Assembly (NCBI RefSeq): GCF_009870125.1
Contig: NC_046681.1
Span: 11,359,001-11,423,000 of the forward strand
Reading direction: 5' to 3'
From: Drosophila pseudoobscura
Taxonomy: Eukaryota; Arthropoda; Insecta; Diptera; Drosophilidae
Length of the DNA: 64,000 nucleotides
Shown here: positions 32,847-44,600 of the stretch, one piece after another
Numbering within the stretch: the first letter of the stretch is position 1
Layout: each line of letters opens with the position of its first letter
The notes under the pieces: generated by a model
Databases searched by the model: none
What the model was told of the DNA's origin: nothing
The model's input: the letters and a program-made list of their open reading frames with translations, nothing else
Translations under genes and position numbers: made by a program

Positions 32847-34436
32847 CTACTCGCCGGGACACGCCAACTGGTACAGAAATTGCACCAAAGTGCGGGTCGG
32901 GCGTCCTGTCATTTGGCCCGCTCGGAGATACGGCACCAGGCCGTAAGTCGACATTAGGCCAGTGCCAGAGGTGTCCAGATGCGCCCAATCGGCGCAGGGG
33001 ACCAGCTCGTGGAGAACGGCGGCCGCCAGGCAAGATGAGGCCAGGCCATCACCATCGTTGGTCAGATCAAAGCTTAGGTGATTTGCCACACGGCGTCTGT
33101 AGAACTCCCACAGCGGGAAACGCCACAATCGATCTCCGGTTAGCGATCCAGCCTTCTGGAACTGCTTCCAGACGTAGTGCGAATTGGACCAGATGCCCGT
33201 AGCGCCGCCGCCGACGGCCTTCTTGACGCCCTTGCACATGGATCCAACGTCGACCACCAGACGGGGCTTGTAAGTCGTCTGGCCATAGATCATGGGATCC
33301 GCAATGACCACCACGCCAGCACGGTCGATATTGCGAATCGCCATGCTCTTGGCGTTCAGGAGGGTGACCACGTCGCCCGGTTTCACGGACATGCCAGAGG
33401 GCAGGTTCTCGCATAGAGGAAGGATGGCCGTGATGTTGATGGGCAGCGACAGTGCGGCAGCCGCTCGCATGGTCGCCAGGATGGAAGCAGCTCCATTCAA
33501 ATCGGCACGGTACTCATCCATGCCCTTGCACGGACGCAGATTGATGCCGCCCGAATTGAAGGTCAGACCGAGGCCCACCAGCAGGATCGGCTTGTCCTCG
33601 GGCGAGGTGCCGCAGTAGGCGAGCTCCAGGACGACGGGAGGCTCGCAGCTGCCCTTGGCAATCGTGAGGAATGAGTGCAGCTGCTGCTGCTCGATCCACT
33701 CCATGGTGCGCACCTCCACGGTGATGCCGCACGGGCAGAGGAAGTCGACGCCGGCCTGCGCCACAGCGGTGGGTGTCATGCAGTTGGCCGGAGACTCGGC
33801 GAGTCGGCGCGAGATGTTCTGGGCCTCCGCCTTGAAGAGGCCTCGCGTCCAATTGTCAGTATCCGGCGAATCAAATAGCTCCAGCTTGGGCTGGATCGTG
33901 CGGTTCTTCTTGGACACATTCTCCTCGAAGCGCCAAGTGGCCAGGGATGCGCCCTCGGCCGCCTGCTCGGCGTAGTCCATGCTGTCCACATGGACCTCAA
34001 TGCACTCCATGGCCTGCAGGGACCGGGCACCAATGCCGGCGGCCACGCGGACGTTCTCCATACCCTCGTCGAGCATCTCCAGTTCGTTGAAGCCAATCCC
34101 TTCGATGCCAACGCCCACAACGCACACCGAACGGAATTCCTCGTCGACGTTGTTGAACACCTTGCCGCGTCCCAGGCGACCACTGATCTTCGTCTCGCAT
34201 ATCAGCTCGTTCAGTTTTCCGTTCAGACGGTCGTCGAACTTCTCGCCGGTCGGCGTCAGGCGCGGCCCCTTTGCCGACTCCTTCTCGTACAGGCCCAACA
34301 CCAGACCCTTTCCCCCCTTGTGGGCGTCGGGACAGGCTATCGATGCAAGATACCGCTGGGTCGAGGCCAGGCGGTAGATTTGGTCACGGCTCACCCGCTT
34401 CACCAGAGACCGGGCCACCAGTAGTCCCGAATTCAT
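32847..34436 (-). CDS. Sperm leucyl aminopeptidase-like protein (M17 family), catalytically degenerate
   Basis: 529 aa in a single exon. The start was chosen at 34436 (MNSGLLVARSLVKRVSRDQ), which gives a basic, Arg-rich mitochondrial presequence; the frame is open 43 codons further upstream. The M17 fold is clear: SPANCMTPTAVA near 215-226, LTFNSGGI 291-298, YRADLNGAA 309-317, LPLCENLPSG 339-348, KPGDVV 352-357, NIDRAGV 369-375 and HLDTSGTG 486-493. Compared with bovine LAP, metal ligands Asp255 and Glu334 are Asn294 and Ala373, catalytic or ligand residues Lys250, Lys262 and Arg336 are Leu289, Arg301 and Val375, while Asp273 and Asp332 are kept (Asp312, Asp371). Fly S-Laps are abundant in the mitochondrial derivatives of sperm and several lack an active site, so a structural role in the sperm tail is likely. 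Which S-Lap orthologue it is cannot be decided here. Confidence 0.85.
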   Translation of the reverse strand: MNSGLLVARSLVKRVSRDQIYRLASTQRYLASIACPDAHKGGKGLVLGLYEKESAKGPRLTPTGEKFDDRLNGKLNELICETKISGRLGRGKVFNNVDEEFRSVCVVGVGIEGIGFNELEMLDEGMENVRVAAGIGARSLQAMECIEVHVDSMDYAEQAAEGASLATWRFEENVSKKNRTIQPKLELFDSPDTDNWTRGLFKAEAQNISRRLAESPANCMTPTAVAQAGVDFLCPCGITVEVRTMEWIEQQQLHSFLTIAKGSCEPPVVLELAYCGTSPEDKPILLVGLGLTFNSGGINLRPCKGMDEYRADLNGAASILATMRAAAALSLPINITAILPLCENLPSGMSVKPGDVVTLLNAKSMAIRNIDRAGVVVIADPMIYGQTTYKPRLVVDVGSMCKGVKKAVGGGATGIWSNSHYVWKQFQKAGSLTGDRLWRFPLWEFYRRRVANHLSFDLTNDGDGLASSCLAAAVLHELVPCADWAHLDTSGTGLMSTYGLVPYLRAGQMTGRPTRTLVQFLYQLACPGE

Positions 34437-34655
34437 ATTTTTTTCCTTGAATACTTGTCGCTGTGTGCTTCTACCAAATAAATAGGGTTTACGAAATATA
34501 TATACGAGCACGAACTGAGTTGATCGGCAGTCGTATGATTTATGATTTATTTTCAACAACTGCAAAGCACATAAATACTAGATCCATCAGAAATGAGGCA
34601 AAACAATGGATTTGCTAGGACAGTGTTGGGTATGGGTATGAGAATCATGATATAC

Positions 34656-34976
34656 CTTTGAATAGTTGTCAATTGGTTGCTCTAGATTTGGGCTGATCAA
34701 GAAGGCCGGAATAGCTTCCACCTCCACCCAAACTCTTTTATTTTTCCTAAGTTTTCCTATATGTGGATCTAAAACCAGCCTTTCTGTGATTAAAAATGCA
34801 TTACGATGCTCATGTATTTGTTTTTTGATCGAAGAGCCCTCTGCCAAGTCATTTCCCCCAGTGTCCGTCTGTAGAGCGTTTCCTGTTTCTTTCAATTATT
34901 CGGCCAAGAAGGTAATTCCAATTATCATGACAACTTCCGTTCCGACATAGCCTAGACTCAAATTACGGTCTAATTG
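34656..34976 (-). pseudogene. Unrecognised coding-like segment with internal stop, upstream of the aminopeptidase
   Basis: On the minus strand, one frame reads LDRNLSLGYVGTEVVMIIGI...FLAE, then TAA (34896-34898), then continues open for 80 codons with protein-like composition (e.g. NAFLITERLVLDPHIGKL and VWVEVEAIPAFLISPNLEQP) up to a good splice donor AAAG|GTATAT at 34655. An acceptor TTTGCAG at 34560 is in phase with the open 5' extension of the aminopeptidase frame. The first part looks like a membrane helix. This could be a pseudogene broken by a nonsense change, a stop-codon readthrough gene, or chance. I recognise no family. Confidence 0.3.
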
Positions 34977-34989
34977 CTATTTAGGGGTA

Positions 34990-37900
34990 CCATTGGCCGA
35001 CAGCAGGCAGAGTACGGGCCGCGTAATATCCAATTATTCAAACAAGAGGCCATAAATGCTGACACAACGGGGACTGGCTTGATAATAGACTCATCAGACA
35101 TCGGTGCTCGTCATCATCAGGCCATAGCCAGGCGCACACAACAGGTAGCAGGCCAGAGAGAGTGGAGGAACCTCGAACGGACCTGTCGCTCGTGCTCGTG
35201 ACGACAAAAGTGTCTTCAACGGAAGTGACACAGCACAACACACACACAAAAAAATACTTGATTATAAATGCCCGATGCCGCGAAGAAAATAAAACTAATA
35301 AATTGATGTTGATCTGAGCGATGCTGCTGGGCTGCCATGGAGCCCAGGCCAGGGAATCGAGCAATGACAATGACAAAATCAACCGAGACAGAGAGAGAGA
35401 GAGAGAGAGCTGACAATGATGAAAGTGACAGCAACAATGGCGCTGCTGACTGACTTGACTGACTGACAGGAGGATGTGATGGCACTGCTGCAGATTGTGG
35501 CACCAAACAGGAGGCGGGGTGGCCAGGGACCAGGACCAGCTGTTCGCTAACTCGACTCTCTTGGCGTGACTTGTCAACGGGGGCATCATTCAATAGAAGC
35601 AGCAGCATCAACAGCAAACAGGCCCAGACATAGGCGATAATGTGGTCTATCTTTTGTCTCTCGAAATTTCCAGGGTTAGCCACTCTTCGAGGAACAGCTC
35701 CGATTTTATTCTAATTTATTTTTTAATATTTTTTCTAAGACATTTCAGTGTCTTGAATTTCTCCCACTGTTGACCGAACCCCAGCCTTGGAGAGTCGAAC
35801 CCATCTACTGCCCCGAAGGAAAAAGACAAGCCAGTGACAGTCCCAGTTCCAGTCCCACTGCCAGTCATCGATCCATCAGCCATTCAATCATTCAGTCATT
35901 TCGACTGTTGTCACTCACTCACACTCAAGTTGCATGCGGCAGGCAGACGAGTCAGACCAGAGGGGCCCCCAGCCGCCAGCCCCCAGCCCATGCTGCACGA
36001 TTCCGTGGTACGCTTCAATGAAAACAAACTGATATTTGCCTGACACTTGAGATTGATTGTCATCCATCAAGAGAGCTGCTGTCGTTGCTGCCGTTGCCGT
36101 TGCTGCTCTGCTGTGAGTGAGTGAGTGATTGAATGGCAAGGATGCGCTGTTTGCATTTCGAATTTACATGCCATCTCCCTGCCTTCAGGCCTGGCTGTCT
36201 TCAAACATTTGGGCGTTGGCCTGAATTTATATTCAATTACGACTCTGAAGTTTTATTTCTTCAAGCTGTCACTCGTCCCTCCCGAAGGTTGACCACAAAA
36301 GTGGTCGGTCGTTCCTTTGCCAGCCTTTCACACACACACAAGTGATGCTTGACTGAAAGGCGACTGCCAGGCAACACTTCTTCTCATCTCCATTACCTGG
36401 CAACACATATGTATGCCTCTGTAATGTGGTGATACTCGGAGCCAGTCCGGAGATCATGTTTGCTTTTGGCACCGCATAAAAGCCGTCAACTCCGATTTGG
36501 ATACTCAAGAGGAGGGCCCATGTGGTCAAGCCAGCAGCAGCTGTTGAGATGCCATATGAAAGACAAATTACTCGACGACGAGGCTTGAAATAAATCACTG
36601 CGAGGATAGGACTCTTTTGCTGCCCAATTTAAGAGTACAGCTGTCGCCGATTTGGTTGTGGGACATGGACAAAGCCCGCCGCACATCTCTCTCAATTTTC
36701 TGAATGTGCAGTGCACTATTTTCTGTTTTATTGTTAATTAATTCTGCAAAATATATGGCAACATAATTTTTTCTTTATTGACTGCAGATTTTTATCGTTC
36801 CCTAAAGCTGCCTCATCTCGAACGCCCAGCTGCAACCTTCATTATGTTTTCCGTTTCTATCTTGTTGCCATATATTATGCTTATCCCCCCTACTCTGAAA
36901 CAGAACACCCAACATTCGAGCCAAGCCCCAGACCCAGACAAGAGGACAAATGCACATTTTTCATTTCGGTCTCTCTCTGGCAAATCGTCCAAGTAGCGCA
37001 TAAAGAAATTGAATTCATTAAACATTAGCTTCCTGACACGATCGTCGGTTGTCGGCTGTCGGCTGTCGGTTGCCGCTGAGAGGCCTCCGACAGAAGAGAC
37101 CTTAAAACATTTAGTGTCGCAATATGCAAATCCATAAATTTTGTGCCCCAGACAGGCACCGAGAGACGGGGCGCAATGTGGATGCTGCGTTGGAGACGGA
37201 GACAGGGTGGGGGGGGACACCTCAGCTGCAGGAGACAAGACATACACACGCGATAAAGAAATTCGATTAGGCATCAATTTTAAATGAGACGCATATCCCC
37301 CCTCCTGGCTCCGCCCTTGCCACGGCCACCGTCTGCCTCTCCTTGGGGCAGTTGTTCGGCTGCCCGCTGTGTGTGGATGCCACGTAACCCGATATGGTGA
37401 CACTCGTCCATGTCGTTCACGTCGTCGTCGCGGTTGCAATCTAATTTATGACTTAATTATCGGGCCATATTTAATGTGTCCAATAAACTAGTCTACAAAA
37501 TTATACCAACACATCGTTGTTTAGGCTTTGCCCACGATCTCCAAAGCTACACTGGGCAATAGTTTTGGTTGAGGATTACAAATAAAGTAAAATTAAATAT
37601 AAAATTGAGTATATTTTGTGCAAGAGAGGGTTTACTAGGATTAAAGTTCTAGTTGAGGATTAATTAAGATTTAATTCCTTAAAAAATTATGGCTTTTTAG
37701 CACCGCACTAAGAAAACTGTATTATTTAAAAAATAAATTTTGTTTAAATATACATATAAAAATTACAAATATTTTTAAATTTTCTAAAATTTACTTTAAC
37801 AAAAAATGAGTTTTTTTTTATTAAAATTTAATTTAAACCAATTTTACTAAAATTATAATTTAATTTTAACTTTTTAATAACATTTAATTTAATTTAAATT

Positions 37901-40900
37901 TTGATTAAAAGTCAATTAAATTAAAAATTTTTTAAATTCAATTTAATTTAATTTTTATTATTTAATTTAATTTTTATTTAATCAACAAAATGATTTGCAT
38001 CTTTACAGCTATGGGAAAAGAAGAAATTATTTTATTTTAAATTATTTAGAACAAAAAAAATGTAATTATATATTTTATATAATTGATGTAATTTTTAGTT
38101 AATTTATACTAAATGATATAGATTTTTACACCCTACAGAGAATAATATAGTCGCGTACTAAGAATTAATTTAATATAATTTATAGATTATATTTTTATTT
38201 ATTTCTTTGCAATAATTTGTTATTCTTTTTTTTCTAGATACATTTTGGAAGTCTGGCTTTTATTTAAGAGGAATTGTGAGTAGAAAACATATATATTTCT
38301 TATTCTATAGTTCATATAAGTAATTTCTCTCAGTGCAGTGGTAAGCTTTTGGTTTATGCGTGGACCGTGTGCGACCGGGGGGCAAACTTGAATTTCAGCC
38401 ACTCGCCACTCGGCAACTGTCCATGGTGGCCTCCTTTAGTTCTGCGGCCATCAATTTGCTTTTAAATGCAACAATTTGGTTGCCATTGCGGCGGCAGCCA
38501 CCACACCGCCCGAGTCGAGTCCACCGCGCGTCATCGTCACCACAGCATGCAGCTTTTTTGTTGTTGTTGTTGTTGGTTTTTTTTTTTGGCGGGCATGGTC
38601 GTCTCTCGGGCCTGGCCGACTCGTTCAGCAATAAAAATTTCGTGAAGTGGCAATAAAATTCCATTTAAAATGGCAGCGATTATGTCTCAACAGACCATTA
38701 AAGTCACTCAAATGACAACTACTACTTAGGCACTACCCCGCACAGCCCCAGACACCACACAGCCAACCACACGGCACTGCACCACTCGGAACCACTTTCA
38801 GCATCGCATACATACATATATCTATATATATATATATATAGCTTTTTCTGCTCCTTCTGTCTTGGATCATGGATTGCGCGCGGATCGCGACATTTGATGA
38901 CGGGCCGGCGCCCGGGTCTTCGAGCATCGAACGTTGTGTGTCGCAGGCACAGTGGGGCACATTTTATTGCCCCCGGGTGGTAGTGGTGGTAGTGGTGGTG
39001 GTGTCTCTCGTTCATGAGCGAAAGTGTCGCTCCTACTTGAGTGGGTGTCATCGTCAATGCATCAGTGTGTCTGGCTTTCGAAAGTAAGATCTCCAAATTG
39101 GTCATTAAAATTTTTGATGGATTTATACCGAATTTCAATTGTTGTTCCTTTTACTTTTTTTACTGGTTTTTTTTTTTAAGGCATGTGGTGCTATAAATTA
39201 ACCAAATTACTTGCTCTACTGATATAAATCGTGGGAACAGATTTTGTATACCCTGTATTCATGGAGTGCCTCACATGTGGCTCGAAAAAAACGTTTCAAT
39301 TAGTTATTTTTGCTCTTCCAAAAAGCGAAAGAATTTCATATAATTCCAATGATTATTAAGTGTAATTCTTAACTAAAATATATTTAATAAAATCTGTAAA
39401 CTTTGTAACTATTTTTAAGAATTTTATAAACCACTTTTTATGGATATTTTTGGGAGTTGGGACTAGTTTAAAAATGGTATAACCTTCAGTATACCGTAAA
39501 TAATACGATATTCCTCGTTTATGGCTATTAAATTATCCTTAATATATATATTCCTGATTTGTAAGCAACTCCCCCAGACAGACATGTCTTTTCGTGCTCA
39601 AAATTCAATTACCCTTAGACTCCGTGTACCCTCGAGCCTCATCAGGGCCTTAAAACCTCTAACCAAATTGCGTTTTTATTTTATTTTACTTTTTTTTTGT
39701 GCTTGGTGTCTGAAAACTACCCCGAATGCGAATTTCCTGCTGAGTTTGCATTTTATTATTTGATGGCAGTCTACCTCTCGCTGCTGCTGCTGTCTCGTGC
39801 TGCCACGTTTCGCTCGTTTTGGCAAACGACTTTTGGCTGCTTATGGCCGACTTCCTGACCATTTTTGGCACCACACCATGCACTTGTGGAGGCCATGACA
39901 TCGTCGTGCATCGTTTAGATAAGAGTGTGCCACCACCCCCATAATTCCTGATGATGCGCATAAATTCTATAATACAGTTTATGCTTCCTTCCTAATTTCG
40001 GGTGCACAGAGGAGAGAGAGATGCGTAAGTGAAATTTAATACAGAAAGGATGTTTGTTTCGCCGCCCCAAAAAAACACTCGAGAAAGAGCGAAATTCAAT
40101 GCCATAATTTGACTTTCAAGTGGCATGAAACAAAACACGAGTGCCAGAGGAGGAGTGTCAAACCCGAGTCCCATCTTCAGACTCCAGTTGATCCTCATTA
40201 GTGGTCACATGTCTGGCTGACGCGCATTTGCTGTATAATTTTGTCATTCATCATTTTTCGCCCATTTCACATTTCGTCGTCATCGTCATCGTCGTGGCTG
40301 CTACATGCCAAAGGACTCGTATTTCACGCTCTCCATCCATGGCCGTGTCATCTTTTTCTGCGTCGGATGACATGTGACAACAATGTGGAACCGTTGTCAT
40401 TGTCGCTGGCTGTCGCTTGGTAGCTGTTTTGCTGTGACACATTTCAGTGCCCCCACCGCCATTCTCGGGTCTCTCAGGTCCCTCAGGTCTCTCGGGTCTC
40501 TCCGGTCTCCAGCCACAAACAAGAAAAAGAGAAAAAAGAGTAGCCGTAGCCGTAGCCGACTACGAGGTGTGATTTTCAACGAGTTTGTTCATTTTTCTGG
40601 TTCAGTTTTCCCATTCATTCTGCTGCCTGCTTTCCACGCATTCTTTGGAGCGTGAACACTACTCCATGATGTATCACCCATCTACCCCCACCCCAGCACC
40701 AGCCCCAGTCCCAGTCCCAGTCCCAGCCAAAAACCCAGTAAATGAGTGAGTGATGACTGACCGAATCCGAATGGGTGGCACTAATGAGAGAAATGAGCAT
40801 TGGTCAGCGGACCCAGCACCAGCCGTCTGTCAGTGGGCATGAAAATGTACGACTACTGACACTTTTACCCAGATGGAGGTGTCTCTGCGTCCATGCGTGT

Positions 40901-41040
40901 GTAGGCGGGCTAATTGAATGGTGACAGTAATGCCTGGGAGTAGTTTCAAAAGTATTCTGAAGCTCTTAAGAAGCCTCAACCTCACGGTAGAAAGGTATGT
41001 AGCCAAAATGTAATGATGGAAATATGAATTAAATTTAAAC
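34990..41040. other. Gene-poor stretch, microsatellites and AT-rich DNA
   Basis: No gene supported. It contains (GA)n at 35390-35410, CTGA and CCAGT tracts, T-runs, and GTGGTA repeats at 38978-39002. Long open frames all overlap such repeats. Confidence 0.5.
37560..38335. other. AT-rich island
   Basis: About 775 bp consisting almost only of A and T, made of TTAAATT, TTTAATT and AAATTTT words, and clearly different from the GC-richer flanks. Scaffold/matrix attachment regions and some replication origins of flies look like this; a decayed repeat is an alternative. No open frame. Confidence 0.6.
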
Positions 41041-41160
41041 TACTTTAATAATTAAATTGATGAAAAGGTGTATAACTTTGTTCTTGACAATGATCGAAAG
41101 TGCTTTCAAGACAGTCAAAAAGGATCACAAGGAGAAGGTAGAGAAGTCAGAGAAAGACAG

Positions 41161-41481
41161 CGATGCCAGAGATCCCAGAGAAGTCGAAGATGATAGAGAT
41201 GCCAGAGAAGACAGGGATGACAGAGAAGACAGGGCTGCCAGAGAAGACTGGTATACCAGAGAAGACAGGGATGCCAGAGAAGACAGGGATTCCAGAGAAC
41301 ACAGCGATGCCAGAGAAGACAGGGCTGCCAGAGAAGACAGGGCTAGCAGAGAAGACAGGTATACCAAAGAACACAGCGATGCCAGAGAAGACAGGGATAC
41401 CACAGAAGACAGGGCTGCCAGAGAAGACGGGGTTGCCAGAGAGGACTGGGATACAAGGGAAGATAGGGATGCCAGAGTAGA
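41161..41481. repeat. 18-bp minisatellite, about 16-18 units
   Basis: The unit is GATGCCAGAGAAGACAGG with frequent substitutions of the first codon-like triplet (GAT/GCT/TAT) and GAACACAGC variants. Since 18 is a multiple of 3 and the unit has no stop, several frames on both strands stay open (D-A-R-E-D-R, M-P-E-K-T-G and others). A plus-strand frame 41057-41620 runs through it (187 aa, start MMKRCITLFLTMIESAF), but the flanks have no further gene features. I treat it as a minisatellite; a short repetitive protein gene cannot be excluded. Confidence 0.75.
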
Positions 41482-41619
41482 TGAAGTGGATGCTTGGCTG
41501 TACAACCGACTGAATTCTAAAGAAACTGCTTACAGTATGGGTCATAACTTATTGTGTTATTATCCAAATGCAGCCCAAAATCTAGTTCAAAATTCCCAAA
41601 AGTCCCTTTTTCATATGTG

Positions 41620-44600
41620 ATCCTGTTGGTTATAGTACATAGCATAAGAAAATGGTTCAAAATAGTTCGTCTCTTCAATGAAATGTGTTTCAAAATAATT
41701 TCGAGCTATTTTAAACCAATTCGTTCAAAGTGTTTACTAATTTTCAGTTTCAAATCCAATACATAAAATATACCACCAAAATATGACACCAAAACTTTTC
41801 ACAACCTATTTCCCTGAGAGGATATTATTTGAGTTGTATTTCCTTGTCCAACAAAACAACAATCCCACAGCAAACTGAGCCGAAAGTATGAAAGATGAGC
41901 CACTTCTGACAGCCATCTATTAACTTTTGTGCACTCTAACAACCGTCTGAAGGAGGGCCTATTAGCAACCGGAGCTCAACTATTCAGAAGGGTTTCAGGG
42001 AAACAACGAGCGACCAACAAACAAACAAACTTCTCAGGGTACTGAGTACTCCGTACTCTACTTTTGGGCACCAGCAAAACGTCCGTAATTAAGGTAACCC
42101 GAGCTAATTTTCCACGCATACCACACCGCACCACACCGCAGCGACACAGACAACAATTGTCGCCAGATTTCCAGCCCATCCATCCAACCGTCCATTCATT
42201 CTTTACCCTTGCGACGATCTATCCAGCCCAACCCCTTGCCAGAACCGAGGCAGGATGTCCATCATGAGACGGGGCCAAAGGACAACCCTTTTGTGGGCCC
42301 TGACAGGCGTTGAAAAATATCAAATTTCATGCAATTTAATTGTGAAGTGGCAGGAGCGGTTGAGAGAACCTGAAAAACGGAAAGGTTCTGGGGGGAAATA
42401 TGACGATGACGATGGCTTTTGAGTGACAGCAGCAGCAGCAGCGGCGGCGGCGGCGGCAACACCTAATTCAATTTAACAATTCATTTATCATAATCAGGCA
42501 TCAAGCCGTTGTCACTCACAATTACGATCAGGCCGAGGGAAAAAGGCCAACAAAAGGATGCGCCCGAAACTTATTCTTCAACGTCTTCGGTGTCGCCTGA
42601 TTGCCTGGCCTTGCCCCTGCCTCAGCCGACTACTCGTCTTACCCGCCCTACCCGTCTTTCCTTCAATCTTCTCCCCATTGTCTCTCGTAGTCCCCGGTTC
42701 CATTCGAAGTCTCCGAAGTCTCTGTCTCTGTCGCTTCCTGCCGCTTGTGCCTGGGATTGTCTATCTGTCACTTGGCTGCCAGCGGCTCACAGCACGAAAC
42801 CCTGAAGCAGTCAGCGGAGAACCAACAACCAGCAAACAGCCAGCGACTCATTGTCAGTTAAAATGTGGAGAGCCACTCACATTTTAAATGAGACAACGGC
42901 GAAACAGCTGCGAAAAACCCCCGATGATGCCTCAAAGAGAACCTTCCAGAATGGTGGAACTTTGCTTTGGCTAAAAGTCAAAGTGGCAATGCACTACCAA
43001 GATCTTAGATATATTATAGCTACGATCATATTTTTGTGGTTTTATCCTCTATATACTGAAGCCCTCGACCTGGAGCTCATCTGTGTTCATTTTCATGTCC
43101 GGCCATTCTTCACTCGACTTTTTCCCATTTCTTGGCATGTTTTCACTTTGTATTACAAACCATTTATGACAGTTGCCAAGATGATAAACTGCATAATCCC
43201 CATGCATGCCCGGGCCATGCATCTGCGTGTGAAGGAGCAAGGACATACGTACTGGCAAAATGCAAACAATTGATGGCGATAGGTGGCGCCTCTGCGGCAG
43301 GCAACAACACTCTCCAGAAATCCCTCAACGATACATTAGAAAGACAGATGACACACAGGGCACACAAGACACAGACACAGCGTTGCACAGAGAGGCAGAG
43401 GCGCAGAGCGAGCTCAAGGTTCAGGGCAGATGACAACTGGCAGGTCATGTCACACCGCCGGAGAGTGACAGCAGAGCAACAGAGTTGCCAAGCGTTCTCC
43501 GAAAATGCGAAAATGTCAAATATATATATGGGATACATACCCTCTAAAGGGGAATGCATGCATCCATGGATAGTTCGAAATACTATTTATGTTGCACCGA
43601 ATGATGTCTGTTGGAAGCATGAACAGGAACAGCATTGAAGTTGGATCCCATGCGAAAGCCCTTCCATGGTTCTGGTGGTGTCTAAATTTCAGATTGTTGC
43701 ACAATTCCTGAGGCTCACATCGACATTCTTTGTCCATCAATCAGCACTTTCGAATGAGCGGAATATTCACTATTTGGCTCGTACTCGTACACTTTTTGTG
43801 CGGCATTCTTTAGTCGTTACACCCCGACTTTAGTCTATATATTTCGTGTGGCATTTCTCTTTGCTCAGCTGCCACTTGCCACTGGCCATTAATTTTAGGG
43901 CCAACAACAGTCACAGTAAGGAACCGAACACAACACCCATATGCATTGCCCTGTCCTGTCCCGTCCTGTCCTGTCCTGCCCATTACGTTGCGTTACGTTA
44001 CGTTATTTGCTCGCTCGCTCTCCCTGCTTCGCTTTCGCTATTGTCCTTGTCTCTTTCTCTGGCTGGCTGTCGGGGTCCCTTCCCTCTACCCTTTTCGAGC
44101 TGTCATCCAACAATGCTTTCACTGTCAGAAACAGAGCAGAGTTGTAGCTGCTGCTGCTGTTGCTGTGCAATTTGTTATACGTTGCAATCCTCTTGCTGCT
44201 GCTGCTGCTGCTGTTGCCTCTTCTGTGTGGATTTTTATAACAATTTCTGCCATGTCGCTGCAGCATTATAGAGGAGGAGGAGGAGGAGGAGGAGGAGGAG
44301 CAGCAGTACGAGGGACGGTCACATGTCAGCAACAACGATGCATTCTGACAGCCCAATGACATTTTCTACATTTTCGTAAATTGCTTCGATTTGTTTGGTG
44401 TGTTGTCGCTGTCGTCGTCGTCGTTGCTGTCACTGTTGTTGTTGCTGTTGCGGGTGTGTTATATGACCGAAAGGAGAAATGGCTTTCCCCCATCCCGTTA
44501 TGCAATTATTATAGAGGGCGAGTATCTGTCCTATCTGCTCTGTGTGAGTGTGGGCAAGAGCTCATGCATATTTGTAGTGATATTTCAACAACTGCTGCAC

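Noticed and set aside
42851-43273. Plus-strand 140-aa open frame
   Set aside because: No motif, no preferred codon pattern, no promoter or splice signals; composition fits chance in non-coding DNA.
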